Source: Minicystis rosea
GTDB lineage: Bacteria > Myxococcota_A > Polyangia > Polyangiales > Polyangiaceae
DNA: 64,000 nucleotides
Assembly (NCBI GenBank): GCA_001931535.1
Contig: CP016211.1
Span: 5,377,573 to 5,441,572, forward strand
Reading direction: 5' to 3'
Numbering within the stretch: position 1 is the stretch's first letter; every line of letters starts with the position of its first letter. Made by a program: the position numbers and the translations under genes. Of the stretch, positions 8,191-16,639 are shown in pieces. A model generated the notes under the pieces. That model searched no databases. It had not been told where the DNA came from and saw only the letters and a list, made by a program, of their open reading frames with translations.

Positions 8191-10710
8191 TCAGCTCCCT
8201 ACGACGATGAAGTGGAAGTGCCGGTCCGCTCCGTTGCCGCCCGCGTCGCCGATTTTGAAGCGTGCCTTGGTGATGGAGACGCCGACCACCACCGCGTTGT
8301 CGAGCGTGTTGCCGGCCGAGTAGCCGAGGTCGCCGTTGTACATCTGCGTGACGACGACCGTTGGCATGGAGCTGAAAGCGACGTTGAAGGTGACGTCGTA
8401 CACGCCCGTCAGCGGTTTGGTCACGGTGAAGCCGGCCCCGGAGAGGACGGCGCCGCTCGGACCGATCACGCCGCGGAGAGTGCGCAGCGACTCTTCGTTG
8501 CAGGCCACCGCGCGGCCCGTGCCGCGCACCATCACCTCGCCGTCGACGTAGAGCCCGGGCTTGGCCTCCTCGCTCGGCCCCGTGAGACGCAGCCCGCGCG
8601 GTGAGCTCTGGGCGACGAGGCCCAGTGTCGCCAGGCCGACGTGGTGAAAGACGACCGCGGGCGGCGCGTCCCCGCCGGCGGCGCGCGCCTCGAGCGCGTT
8701 GGTGAGGCTCCACCCGTTGGGGTTGAACCGCGCGCCCGCGGGGCCGGTGCCACCGACGATCGACGCGCCGATCGAGCCCACCCCGAGCACGTGCAGCTTG
8801 GCCGTGGGCGCGACGCCGACGCCGACGTTGCCGCCGCCCTGGGCCAGGACGACGTTGCCCGGGTTGTCGGTGTTGAGCTGGAGATCGCCGGTCCCGGCGC
8901 TGCGCACCTGGAACGCGAGGTTGGCCGGAACGTTGCTGCCCGCGGGGCAGAGGGTCGACCGCACCGGCGCGTTGACGAGGATGTCGGCGTTCGCCGCGGC
9001 GCTCGTGAGGGTGAGCATGCCGTCGATGAAGAGCGAGCTCCCGATGCGCGTGGTCGCCCAGTCGCCGCCCCAGTTGACGACGAGCTGCGAGGTGGCGTCG
9101 ACGAACGCGCGGCCGGTGGCCCCGTGGTTGCCGAGCCGGAAGTCGGTGACGCGCACGACCGCCTGGAAGCTCGGCGCGACGTCGAGCTTCGTGAGCTGCC
9201 CGGCGTAGTTGATGTCGCCGCCGACATCGAGCTTCACGCTCGGCGTGAAGATGCCGATGCCCACGTTGCCACCGCGCTTGAGCACGATGCCGTTGCTCCA
9301 GTCCGCGTTGCCGTCGGGGAGATCGTTCGTGATCTGGAGGACGTCTCCCCCCTCGGCCGCGCGCGGGTGCAGGATGAACTTCTGGTTGTTGGCGTCGGCG
9401 CCCAGGATGATGTCGCCGACCACCTGGAGCCGCGCCTTGGGCGCCGTCGTGCCGAAGCCGACGTTGCCGGAGACGCTCAGGTTGCCGGAGACGTTGGCGC
9501 TGCCCGCGCTGACGGTGTTGGTCACCGTGGCGTTCGCTGCGGTCAGCCCGTTGGTCACGGTCGCGGTCCCGGCCGTCAGCCCGTTGGTCACGGTCGCGCT
9601 CGCTGCGCCGAGCGCGCCGGTGATCGTGGCGCTCGCCGCCTTCAAGGCTCCCGAGAGTGTGCCGTTCACCGCCGTCACGTCGCCGCCGATGCCCGCGCTC
9701 GCCGCGCTCAACGCGCCGCTCACGGTCGCGCTCCCCGTGCTCAGCGCGCCGGTGATCGTCGCGCTCGCCGCCTTCAAGGCTCCCGAGAGTGTGCCGTTCA
9801 CCGCCGTCACGTCGCCGCCGATGCTCGCGCTCGCCGCGCTCAACGCGCTGCTCACGCTCAGTGTGCCCGTCACGCTCGTGCTCCCCGCGCCGAGCGCGCC
9901 GGTGATCGTGGCGCTCGCCGCCTTCAAGGCTCCCGACAGCGTGCCGTTCACCGCGAGGAGATCGCCACCGATGCTCGCGCTCGCCGCGCCGAGCGCGCCG
10001 CTCACGCTCAGCGTGCCCGTCACGCTCGTGCTCCCCGCGCCGAGCGCGCCGGTGATCGTGGCGCTCGCCGCCTTGAAGGCTCCCGACAGCGTGCCATTCA
10101 CCGCGAGGAGGTCGCCGGCCACGCTCAGGCTCGCGCCGAGCTCGGCGAAGCCCATGGCCGTGTCGCCCTTGGCGCGGAGCGCATACGACGCACCGGCGGG
10201 CCCCGGCAGCGCCACACCGGAGTAGACGCGCGCGGACGAGGTCAGGACCGCGGCGTTCCCGGAGGTCACCACGATCTTCGCGAGGGTCACCGCCTCGCCC
10301 CCGCGGGCCGTGGACGTGACCACCGCGATCGTCGATGTCGCGAGCGAGAAGCGCGTGTTCGCGATGATCGGGCTGTTCGGGTCGGCCGGGTGCGACTCCA
10401 CCTCGGCGAAGGAGATCTCGACGAAGAACGTCCCGTCCCCGGGCGCGTTCACCGTCTGTTCTGCTTGGAGCACGATGACGCGGCCCTTCGCGTCGATCGC
10501 GCTGCCCGGCGACACCTTGACGCCGATGCCTCCGGGCGCGGTGACCACGAGGCCCTCGACCACGCCCGAGACGTGGAGCAAGCGCTCGTGCCTCCGCGCC
10601 TGGCTGACGTGATACCGCTGCTCGTCGATGAAGTCGTCGTCGCGAAGGAACTGACCGTTGTAGAAGCGGAGCCTCGATGTGACGTAGTCGGGGACCGTGT
10701 ATCTATCCAT
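8191..10710 (-). CDS. Tail-fibre-like repeat protein, 839 aa
   Basis: Start chosen at the ATG giving MDRYTVPDYVTSRLRFYNGQ; a longer in-frame start would add 16 residues without any known signal. Three regions are visible. The N-terminal 190 residues are globular and may form a baseplate-like or attachment domain. About 190-430 is an Ala/Ser/Thr/Gly/Val repeat region with units such as SGALKAASATITGALG and GGDVTAVNGTLSGAL. From about 430 on are motifs of phage tail-fibre type (GNVGFGTTAPKARLQVVGDI, GNVGVGVAPTAKLHVLG), normally followed by a chaperone of endosialidase, which I do not see. No signal peptide or lipobox is present. It could be a surface or contractile-injection fibre. Neighbours are lipoproteins, not phage genes, so a prophage is unlikely. 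Confidence 0.7.
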   Translation of the reverse strand: MDRYTVPDYVTSRLRFYNGQFLRDDDFIDEQRYHVSQARRHERLLHVSGVVEGLVVTAPGGIGVKVSPGSAIDAKGRVIVLQAEQTVNAPGDGTFFVEISFAEVESHPADPNSPIIANTRFSLATSTIAVVTSTARGGEAVTLAKIVVTSGNAAVLTSSARVYSGVALPGPAGASYALRAKGDTAMGFAELGASLSVAGDLLAVNGTLSGAFKAASATITGALGAGSTSVTGTLSVSGALGAASASIGGDLLAVNGTLSGALKAASATITGALGAGSTSVTGTLSVSSALSAASASIGGDVTAVNGTLSGALKAASATITGALSTGSATVSGALSAASAGIGGDVTAVNGTLSGALKAASATITGALGAASATVTNGLTAGTATVTNGLTAANATVTNTVSAGSANVSGNLSVSGNVGFGTTAPKARLQVVGDIILGADANNQKFILHPRAAEGGDVLQITNDLPDGNADWSNGIVLKRGGNVGIGIFTPSVKLDVGGDINYAGQLTKLDVAPSFQAVVRVTDFRLGNHGATGRAFVDATSQLVVNWGGDWATTRIGSSLFIDGMLTLTSAAANADILVNAPVRSTLCPAGSNVPANLAFQVRSAGTGDLQLNTDNPGNVVLAQGGGNVGVGVAPTAKLHVLGVGSIGASIVGGTGPAGARFNPNGWSLTNALEARAAGGDAPPAVVFHHVGLATLGLVAQSSPRGLRLTGPSEEAKPGLYVDGEVMVRGTGRAVACNEESLRTLRGVIGPSGAVLSGAGFTVTKPLTGVYDVTFNVAFSSMPTVVVTQMYNGDLGYSAGNTLDNAVVVGVSITKARFKIGDAGGNGADRHFHFIVVGS
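9600..10135 (-). repeat. 150-bp tandem coding repeats in the tail-fibre-like gene
   Basis: The same stretch (plus-strand TTCAAGGCTCCCGA) recurs at 9641, 9773, 9923 and 10073, giving spacings of 132, 150 and 150 bp. These encode units of 44 or 50 residues; the 44-residue unit lacks one six-residue beta-strand-like turn, as expected for a trimeric beta-helical fibre in which length changes by whole turns. DNA identity between the 150-bp copies is very high, suggesting recent duplication. Confidence 0.8.
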
Positions 10711-10884
10711 GGTGCCGGACACCTCCAGCACCGAGGCTCGCAGCGGAAGGCGTCGCAACGGAAGGGCCGAGCGCGAGAGCCGGCGACGAACCCGAGGCCT
10801 CGTGCGGGCGCGGATCGCTTCGCGTGTCCGTTTCGGCTTCGACCAGCAGCTCTCGATCGGATCAGGATCGGGCGAGCTGCGCGA

Positions 10885-12240
10885 TCAGGGCGAGGGAGCC
10901 CCGCGGCGGACGGTGAGGATCTCGCCGTCGCCCATCATGGCTTGGCAGAAGGGCGCGTCGTCGGGGGCAGGCGTCACTCCGGCCCACAACCGGGCGATCG
11001 TCGAATCGGCGCGCAGGAGCCTGCGCTTCACCAGGCTCGCGAAAGAAGCGATGGGGCCCCTGCCCTGCAAACCATTCTTGATGGGCGCGACCGGCCCGAC
11101 GACCACGGCGATGCCTCCGGGGACGATGGCCCACCGAGGCGCCTTGCGAAGCGAATCCTTCTCACCCCATTCGAGGTCTTCGTAGTTCCCGGGGTCGCAG
11201 GCCAGGATGGCTTTGCGAAACGCGGCCTCGTCGCTCACCACGTCGCCGATCGCGAGGCGCTTGCCCGACCGCAGGTCGACGACCACCGGATCGGGGCCGA
11301 ACATGGCCCCGTGCGCGGCGTTCGCTTCGTTGATGTACCCCGAGAGGAACACCGAGAGCACCTCGCTCGCGTTGTGCACGATCGAGAAGCCGCCGCCGGC
11401 CTTGACCTCGCCGCCCGCGGGGCATCGCTTCACCGAAGCGAGCACGGAGGGGGAGGCGTACTCGGCGCCATCGTGCGAGAGCGCGACGTTGGCCGCGCGC
11501 TCGACGCCCGGGTTTTCGAAGCCGAAGACGCGGGGCGCGCGCAGCTCGAACGTGCACAGGCCGGCGCCGTACGCCTCCTGCAGCGCGGCGAGCGCGGCGG
11601 GGTCGCTCGGCAGGCAGATCCCCTCCGCGACCGTCTGCGTCTCCGTCGTCTTGCCCAGCCGAGCGCAGTAGGACGGGACGGGGCTCGTGCCCCTGATGCG
11701 CTCGTGGACGACGTGCAGCGCGGTCTCTCCACCCGGGCGCGGAGCGAGGGCGAAGGCGGTCTTCTTGCCCGAGAGCGCGTAGCTGCCCGTGAGCCGTCCG
11801 GTCTTGGCCTCGCACGTCCCCTCGAAGCGCCCGGCGCCCTTCTCCACGAGCGAGAACGAGCCGCCCTTGATCTCCCCCGAGAGCTCGATGCCGGGCCCGG
11901 GGAGGTCATAGTGCACCCGGCCGGACAGCCGAGCGCCGTTCGTCGCGATCGCGATCGTCACCCGTTCTTTCCCGATCGTGCCGCGGTACACGCGCGCTGC
12001 GAAGCAGGCAGCGTCGGGGACGTTCGGGGCGTCGAGGTCGGCCGAGAGCGGAGTCCCTTTCCCGTCTTCATCGACGACCCACGCAGGCGCAGCCGGCGAC
12101 GCAGGCGCGCTCGCCGAGGTCGAGGCGCTCGGGGCAGCCGCGGCAGGGGCGGCCGTCGGCGCAGGCGCGGCAGGGGGAGGCGCGGGGGGCACCGCGGAGC
12201 AGCCCGCCAGCACCAGCGCGAGGAGATGAACGCGACGCAC
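10885..12240 (-). CDS. Periplasmic lipoprotein with Ala/Pro linker, possible DUF3298-like end
   Basis: Start chosen at GTG giving VRRVHLLALVLAGC, a lipobox with Cys14; no ATG suits, and the open frame upstream has no protein-like character. An Ala/Pro/Ser linker of about 45 residues follows. The middle (about 70-200) looks like a beta-rich barrel, with GRFEGTCEAKTGRLTGSYAL-type strands. The C-terminal half has a pattern like RsiV/DUF3298 proteins: a line reading GKRLAIGDVVSD followed by a stretch near WAIVPGGIAVVVGPVAP. That resemblance is weak and only from the eye. Six Cys in the mature part suggest disulfides. Probably an envelope protein; function unknown. Confidence 0.65.
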   Translation of the reverse strand: MRRVHLLALVLAGCSAVPPAPPPAAPAPTAAPAAAAPSASTSASAPASPAAPAWVVDEDGKGTPLSADLDAPNVPDAACFAARVYRGTIGKERVTIAIATNGARLSGRVHYDLPGPGIELSGEIKGGSFSLVEKGAGRFEGTCEAKTGRLTGSYALSGKKTAFALAPRPGGETALHVVHERIRGTSPVPSYCARLGKTTETQTVAEGICLPSDPAALAALQEAYGAGLCTFELRAPRVFGFENPGVERAANVALSHDGAEYASPSVLASVKRCPAGGEVKAGGGFSIVHNASEVLSVFLSGYINEANAAHGAMFGPDPVVVDLRSGKRLAIGDVVSDEAAFRKAILACDPGNYEDLEWGEKDSLRKAPRWAIVPGGIAVVVGPVAPIKNGLQGRGPIASFASLVKRRLLRADSTIARLWAGVTPAPDDAPFCQAMMGDGEILTVRRGAPSP

Positions 12241-12437
12241 GGGACCGAGCGTACCAGAGCCGCCGCGGATGAAATCACCGGCGTCACGCCGCGTTCGAGG
12301 CCCCGGCGAGCGCTGGGGACGACGCGACGTCGTATCGACGGTGCCGATCCATTCGCCGCCGCGCGCTCCCCGTCGAGGCGTGAGCACGACGTCCTTCTTC
12401 TCCCCCCGTCGCCAGCCTTCGAAGGCGAAAGGACCGC

Positions 12438-13148
12438 CTATCGACGCTTCAGGATGTATGGCCGCACATTGCGCAGCTGACAGCCATCCCGGGGATCTCG
12501 GTAGAAGGACCAGTGCACGTACACGTTCCCGTCGGGCGACGCGATGATGTCGGGCGCCGGGCCGAAGGGCTGTGCGCGGATCACCGCGTCGAGCACGCCG
12601 ACGTCGAACGCGGTGACGCCGCTCGTCTTGACGATGACCATCCGGACGATGCTCCCGGTCCGGTGGTCGATGGCCAGCTCCACCGTCGTTTGCAGGCCAT
12701 CCTGGTTCATCGGGTGCGAGCGCGGCAGCTTCTCCAGGGAGCCGAGGAAAGCATCGGAGAAGGCGGGGTGAAGCCGCTCGTGGACCTGGATCAGGTACCT
12801 GGCGAACGGCACGCGCGCGTCGCCGAGCTTGTCCGCGACGGTGCCGACCTGCACGCTCGGCTCGGCGTCGTTCGGGGCCGGCGTCGTGGAAGACGCCGGT
12901 GCGCCGGCGGGAGCTGTCGCCACCGGCGCCGCGGAGGCCGCCGGTGCGCCGGCGGTGACTGTCGCAACCGGCGCGGGCGAGGCCGGCGCCGCGGTCGCGT
13001 GCTCGGCGGCGCACGACGGCAGGAGGAGCAGTGCTGCAGGGACGAGGCACGCGAGGGCCGAGCGCGCGACGCTGCGGGGCCCGGCGATCGCAGCCTCGGG
13101 AACGCGATCGCCGGTGTCGCCCTCGAACGTCGCGGGCGCGCCCTTCAC
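12438..13148 (-). CDS. Lipoprotein with TonB-C-like domain, coupled to the aminotransferase gene
   Basis: The GTG start overlaps the TGA of the upstream aminotransferase gene in a GTGA tetranucleotide (13145-13148), so translation is probably coupled. The first 26 residues precede a hydrophobic segment ending in LLPSC (Cys46), an unusually long n-region. Two valines nearer the signal are GTC and GTT and cannot be starts. After an Ala/Pro/Thr linker, the C-terminal 110 residues read like a TonB C-terminal/energy-transducer fold (IDHRTGSIVRMVIVKTSG, then FDVGVLDAVIRAQPFGPAP and a final VHWSFYRDP). Such lone domains in myxobacterial lipoproteins probably make protein contacts in the periplasm. 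Its pairing with a cytoplasmic aminotransferase is odd. Confidence 0.7.
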   Translation of the reverse strand: MKGAPATFEGDTGDRVPEAAIAGPRSVARSALACLVPAALLLLPSCAAEHATAAPASPAPVATVTAGAPAASAAPVATAPAGAPASSTTPAPNDAEPSVQVGTVADKLGDARVPFARYLIQVHERLHPAFSDAFLGSLEKLPRSHPMNQDGLQTTVELAIDHRTGSIVRMVIVKTSGVTAFDVGVLDAVIRAQPFGPAPDIIASPDGNVYVHWSFYRDPRDGCQLRNVRPYILKRR

Positions 13149-14317
13149 GTCGCCTTCGCGCCGAGCACCGCCTGCGCCGCCGCCAGGCCCGCGCCCTTCG
13201 TGAACGCGTAGCCGCCCGTCGCGAGCGCGCGCTCGACGGCGCCGATGGTGGCGAGCGTGTCGCTCGCGGAGACCGCGCCCATGTGGCCGACGCGGAAGTA
13301 CTTGGCCTTCACCTCGGGGTGGAGGCCGCCGGCGATCACCACGCCCTCTGCCTTCACGCGCGCGACGAGCGAAGCGTCGATGCCGTCCGGGTAGCAGACG
13401 GCGCTCAGCGTGTTGGCGGCGAGATCCTCGCGGAGCGGCAGGAGGCGCAGGCCCAGCGCCGACCACGCCGCGCGGAACGCGCCCGCGATGCGCGCGTGCC
13501 GCGAGAAGCGCGCATCCATCCCTTCGGCGACGAGCTGCCCGAGGCTCACCTCGAGGCCCATGATCAAGGTCACCGCCGGCGTCGCGAAGTACGCGGGCGC
13601 GCCCTTCTCGTAGCCGCTCATGATGGGCAGCCACTCGCCCCAGTCGAGGTACATCGAGGCCACCTTCGTCTTGCGGGCCTTCCACGCGTCGAGCGCGCGC
13701 GGGCTCGCCATCACGAGCGCGAGGCCGGGCGGGACGCCGATGGCCTTCTGGCTCGCGGTGAGGCACACGTCGACGCCCCACGCGTCCTGCGCGAAGCGCT
13801 CGCCGCCCGTCGCGCACACGCCGTCGACGGCGGAGAGCGCGCCGTGCGCCCGCGCCACGCGCGCCACGCCTTCGACGTCGGCGAGAACGCCGGTGGACGT
13901 GTCGACCTGCGTGATGGTCACGAGCTTCGTCGGCTCCGCCGCGACCGCCTTCTCGATCTCCTCGAGGGAAGGCGCGCCGCCCACGGGCGCGCGCACGTGC
14001 ACGACGCGCGCACCGAGCCGCTCCAAGATGGATCCCATGCGATCGCTGAAGTAACCGGTGTTGACCACGACCGCGCGCTCGCCGGCCTCGATGACGTTGG
14101 CGACGGCGAGCTCCATCGCCAGCGTGCCGCTGCCGGCGACGACGAAAGGCTGCCCCGTCGGCGCGCCGAAGACGTCGCGCATCCGCCCGAGGGCGCGCCC
14201 GAACACGCGCACGAAGTCGGGATCCATGTGGCTCGGCGCCGCGCGCCCCACCGCACGCAGGACCTCGGGCTCGAACTCGATGGGCCCCGGGATCATCAAA
14301 AGGGAGCGTTCGCTCAT
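13145..14317 (-). CDS. Class V aminotransferase, serine/alanine--glyoxylate type
   Basis: A 390-residue PLP enzyme close to the family length. The N-terminus LLMIPGPIEFEPEVL is the usual substrate-loop signature of alanine/serine-glyoxylate aminotransferases. GSGTLAMEL (62-70) holds the phosphate-binding turn, D165 in the AVDGVCATGG stretch should contact the PLP ring nitrogen, and K191 in TASQKAIGVPPG is the Schiff-base lysine. Expected reaction: amino transfer from Ala or Ser to glyoxylate, as in photorespiratory-like or serine-cycle routes, but related enzymes act on phosphonates and purine-derived donors. An alternative ATG four codons upstream would add MQAA. The stop overlaps the GTG of the next lipoprotein gene. 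Confidence 0.88.
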   Translation of the reverse strand: MSERSLLMIPGPIEFEPEVLRAVGRAAPSHMDPDFVRVFGRALGRMRDVFGAPTGQPFVVAGSGTLAMELAVANVIEAGERAVVVNTGYFSDRMGSILERLGARVVHVRAPVGGAPSLEEIEKAVAAEPTKLVTITQVDTSTGVLADVEGVARVARAHGALSAVDGVCATGGERFAQDAWGVDVCLTASQKAIGVPPGLALVMASPRALDAWKARKTKVASMYLDWGEWLPIMSGYEKGAPAYFATPAVTLIMGLEVSLGQLVAEGMDARFSRHARIAGAFRAAWSALGLRLLPLREDLAANTLSAVCYPDGIDASLVARVKAEGVVIAGGLHPEVKAKYFRVGHMGAVSASDTLATIGAVERALATGGYAFTKGAGLAAAQAVLGAKAT

Positions 14318-14470
14318 GGCTGCCTGCATAGGAGATCCCGGGCCGGATCGCGAGGCCCCTCGGCCCGCGCCGCGGGAAACCAAGCCGGCTCGACCAGGGC
14401 GTGACGCGGGAGCACGGCGTTCCTCGCCCCGCGCCGACCGGCGAGCACGGAATCCGGCGCTCCCATCGTC

Positions 14471-14806
14471 GTAAATCACGCGAAGGGCACGGCGCCTCCG
14501 ACTTCCGTCGCTGTCATTCACCCGGGGAGCACAGGATCGGCGGCTTACGTCACCGTGATCGCTGCGAGGGGCACCCGTCCGTCCACTTACACCGACGTGA
14601 CTCACGCGGGGAGCGCGGGATCGGCGACTGTCGTCGCCGTCATTCCCCCGGAGAGCGCGGGATCGGCCGCTGCCGTCGCCGTCATTCACGGAAGGAGCAC
14701 GGGATCGGCGACTGCCGTCGCCGTCATTCACGGAAGGAGCACGGGATCGGCGGCTGCCGTCGCCGTCATTCACATGGAGAGCACGGGATCGGCGACTGCC
14801 ATCGCC
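14471..14806. repeat. Eight-unit array of 42-bp dyad-bearing intergenic repeats
   Basis: The array fills most of the 630-bp gap between the aminotransferase start and the cysN stop. Units begin at 14471, 14513, 14555, 14597, 14639, 14681, 14723 and 14765 with exact 42-bp steps; decayed copies flank both ends. The consensus runs GTCATTCACGGAAGGAGCAC then GGGATCGGCGACTGCCGTCG and CC. The end of most units carries a dyad, CGGCGAC-TGCC-GTCGCCG, perfect at 14597 and 14681 (the former with one loop change). Because 42 is a multiple of three, both strands show 14-residue pseudo-repeats, but no start, signal or ribosome-binding site supports translation. Forty-two bp is four B-DNA turns, so dyads would sit on one helix face. 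Confidence 0.85.
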
Positions 14807-14870
14807 GGCACTGCCCCGCGGCGCACGGGAGCGATTGTTTGCCTGTTTGCAGGGGCCTTGAAGGGCAGGA

Positions 14871-14904
14871 GATCGGTCACCAGCCTGGCCGCCGGTGACC
14901 GATC
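14871..14904 (-). terminator. Hairpin downstream of cysN, candidate terminator
   Basis: A perfect 11-bp inverted repeat (GATCGGTCACC / GGTGACCGATC) with a 12-base loop begins 44 bp beyond the cysN stop on its transcript. No T run follows on the minus strand, so it may act with Rho or protect the 3' end. It lies between cysN and the 42-bp array. Confidence 0.5.
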
Positions 14905-14947
14905 CATCGGGGAGCCTTGCGCTCCTCGGGCCGCGCGGGCGCGCGTG

Positions 14948-16639
14948 TCAGCGGATTACGTCGCGCTGCCGGAGCTCACGGAGCACGGCTTCCACCGAGC
15001 CGCCGCCGTCCGCGTCGCCGCAGTCGACCATCAGGATCTGCGCGGCCGGGAGCGAGGCGCGCAGGCCGGAGAGCTCGGTCGTGCCATCGGCGAGGAGGAT
15101 GCTGATGAGGCCGAGGTCCTGGCAGACGGTGGCGGCGCCGATGGCGCGCGGGCCGAGGAGGTGGGCGGTGTAGCCGTCATCCCAGAGGCGCCGCTCGAGG
15201 AGCGTGCCGAGCTCCTCGCGCCGCGCTTCGTCGCCGCCCGAGAGCACGATGGCCGCGGGGCGCTGGCCGAGGCGGCGCATGCGCTCCGCGAGGGAGACGC
15301 CGCGCGTGCCGGAAGCCTCGATCTCCTGCGGCTCGCTCGCGCCGGCGCCGAGGATCATGCCGGCGCCGAAGGTCCCGTTGGTGAGCCGATCGATGACGAT
15401 GAAGGCGCCCGTGGCGCGGTTCTGCGCGTACGGATCGAAGAGCAGCGGGCGCGCCGCGGTGAGGGTCACGCGGCCGACGTCGTTCAAGCCGAGCGTGCGC
15501 GCGGGGTGGCGTTCGAGGGTGCTCACGTCGACGCGCTCGTGGATCTCGCTCACCTCCGCGGAGACGAGCTTGGTGCCGTGCTTGACGAGGAACGACGCGC
15601 CGACCTCGCAGGGGCGCTCGTTCATCCACACCACCATGGCTTCGATCGAGCGGGCCACCTGCGGCAGGTCGTCCTCGTGGACCAGCATGTCGCCGCGGCT
15701 CACGTCGATCTCGTCGGCCAGCGTCACCGTCACGGCCTGCGGCGGGAACGCCTCCTCGCGATCGCCGTCGAAGGTCACGATCCGCGTCACGGTGCTGGTG
15801 CGCCGCGACGGGAGGCTCATCACCCGGTCGCCCTTCTTGATCACGCCCGAGGCCACCGTCCCGCTGAAGCCGCGGAAATCGAGGTTGGGCCGGAGCACGT
15901 ACTGCACGGGGAAGCGCAGGTGCGCGACGTTCTTGTCCTTCGCAACCGGCACCGTCTCGAGGTGCTCGAGGAGCGGCGGCCCGGCATAGAAGGGCATGTG
16001 CTCGCTGCGCTCGACGACGTTGTCGCCCTTGAGCGCCGAGAGCGGGAGATAGTGGATGTCGGTGAAGCCGAGCTTCTCCGTGAAGGCCGCGTAGTCGCTG
16101 CGGATGCGGGTGAAGACGCCCTCGTCGTAGCCGACGAGATCCATCTTGTTCACCGCCGCCACGATGTGACGAATGCCGAGGAGCGAGGCGATGAAGCTGT
16201 GCCGCCGCGTCTGCGGGAGGACGCCGTAGCGCGCATCGATGAGGATGATGGCGAGGTCCGCGGTCGACGCGCCCGTCGCCATGTTGCGCGTGTACTGCTC
16301 GTGCCCCGGCGTGTCCGCGATGATGAACTTGCGCCGGTCGGTGGCGAAGTAGCGGTACGCGACGTCGATGGTGATGCCCTGCTCCCGCTCGGAGAGGAGG
16401 CCGTCCACGAGGAGGCTGTAGTCGATCTCCCCGCCGGCCGAGCTCTTCTTCGCCGAGTCCTTGCGGAGGGCGGCGAGCTGGTCGTCGTAGACCATGTTCG
16501 AGTCGTGCAGGAGGCGCCCGATGAGCGTGCTCTTCCCGTCGTCGACGCTGCCGGCCGTGAGGAAGCGAAGGATCTCTTTGTGCTGCTCGCGGACGAGGAA
16601 CGCCTCGACGTCCGTCTCGATGAGCTCTCGATCGCGCAT
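14948..16639 (-). CDS. cysN: Sulfate adenylyltransferase GTPase subunit with degenerate APS-kinase-like tail
   Basis: Residues 1-440 form a complete CysN: G1 GSVDDGKST (30-38), G3 DTPGHEQY (109-116), G4 NKMD (164-167) and two beta-barrel domains. With CysD it makes adenosine 5'-phosphosulfate from ATP and sulfate, driven by GTP hydrolysis. The remaining 120 residues (about 450-563) align by eye to the CysC/APS-kinase domain often fused to CysN: RPAAIVLSGGDEARREELGT sits where that domain has its P-loop, and LERRLWDDGYTAHLLG matches the next helix and strand. The GxxGxGKS motif is gone and the domain is far shorter than the normal 170-200 residues. It is therefore unlikely to phosphorylate APS. 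The start ATG overlaps the cysD TGA by one base (TGATG). Confidence 0.9.
   Translation of the reverse strand: MRDRELIETDVEAFLVREQHKEILRFLTAGSVDDGKSTLIGRLLHDSNMVYDDQLAALRKDSAKKSSAGGEIDYSLLVDGLLSEREQGITIDVAYRYFATDRRKFIIADTPGHEQYTRNMATGASTADLAIILIDARYGVLPQTRRHSFIASLLGIRHIVAAVNKMDLVGYDEGVFTRIRSDYAAFTEKLGFTDIHYLPLSALKGDNVVERSEHMPFYAGPPLLEHLETVPVAKDKNVAHLRFPVQYVLRPNLDFRGFSGTVASGVIKKGDRVMSLPSRRTSTVTRIVTFDGDREEAFPPQAVTVTLADEIDVSRGDMLVHEDDLPQVARSIEAMVVWMNERPCEVGASFLVKHGTKLVSAEVSEIHERVDVSTLERHPARTLGLNDVGRVTLTAARPLLFDPYAQNRATGAFIVIDRLTNGTFGAGMILGAGASEPQEIEASGTRGVSLAERMRRLGQRPAAIVLSGGDEARREELGTLLERRLWDDGYTAHLLGPRAIGAATVCQDLGLISILLADGTTELSGLRASLPAAQILMVDCGDADGGGSVEAVLRELRQRDVIR

Noticed and set aside
8191..10710. 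Prophage or tailocin
   Set aside because: Only one fibre-like protein is present; no capsid, sheath, baseplate, integrase or lysis gene is near.
8641..12480. Very long open frame (1279 codons) on the plus strand
   Set aside because: It runs antisense to two lipoprotein/fibre genes, is Arg/Ala/Gly-rich and has no domain; such frames arise in DNA of this G/C content.
14401..14848. CRISPR array
   Set aside because: The units are near-identical over their full 42 bp with no unique spacers, and no cas gene is present.
14555..14900. Coding of a 14-residue-repeat protein by the first 42-bp array
   Set aside because: Both strands read equally well through the array, and no start, ribosome-binding site or signal fits; 42 being a multiple of three explains the open frames.
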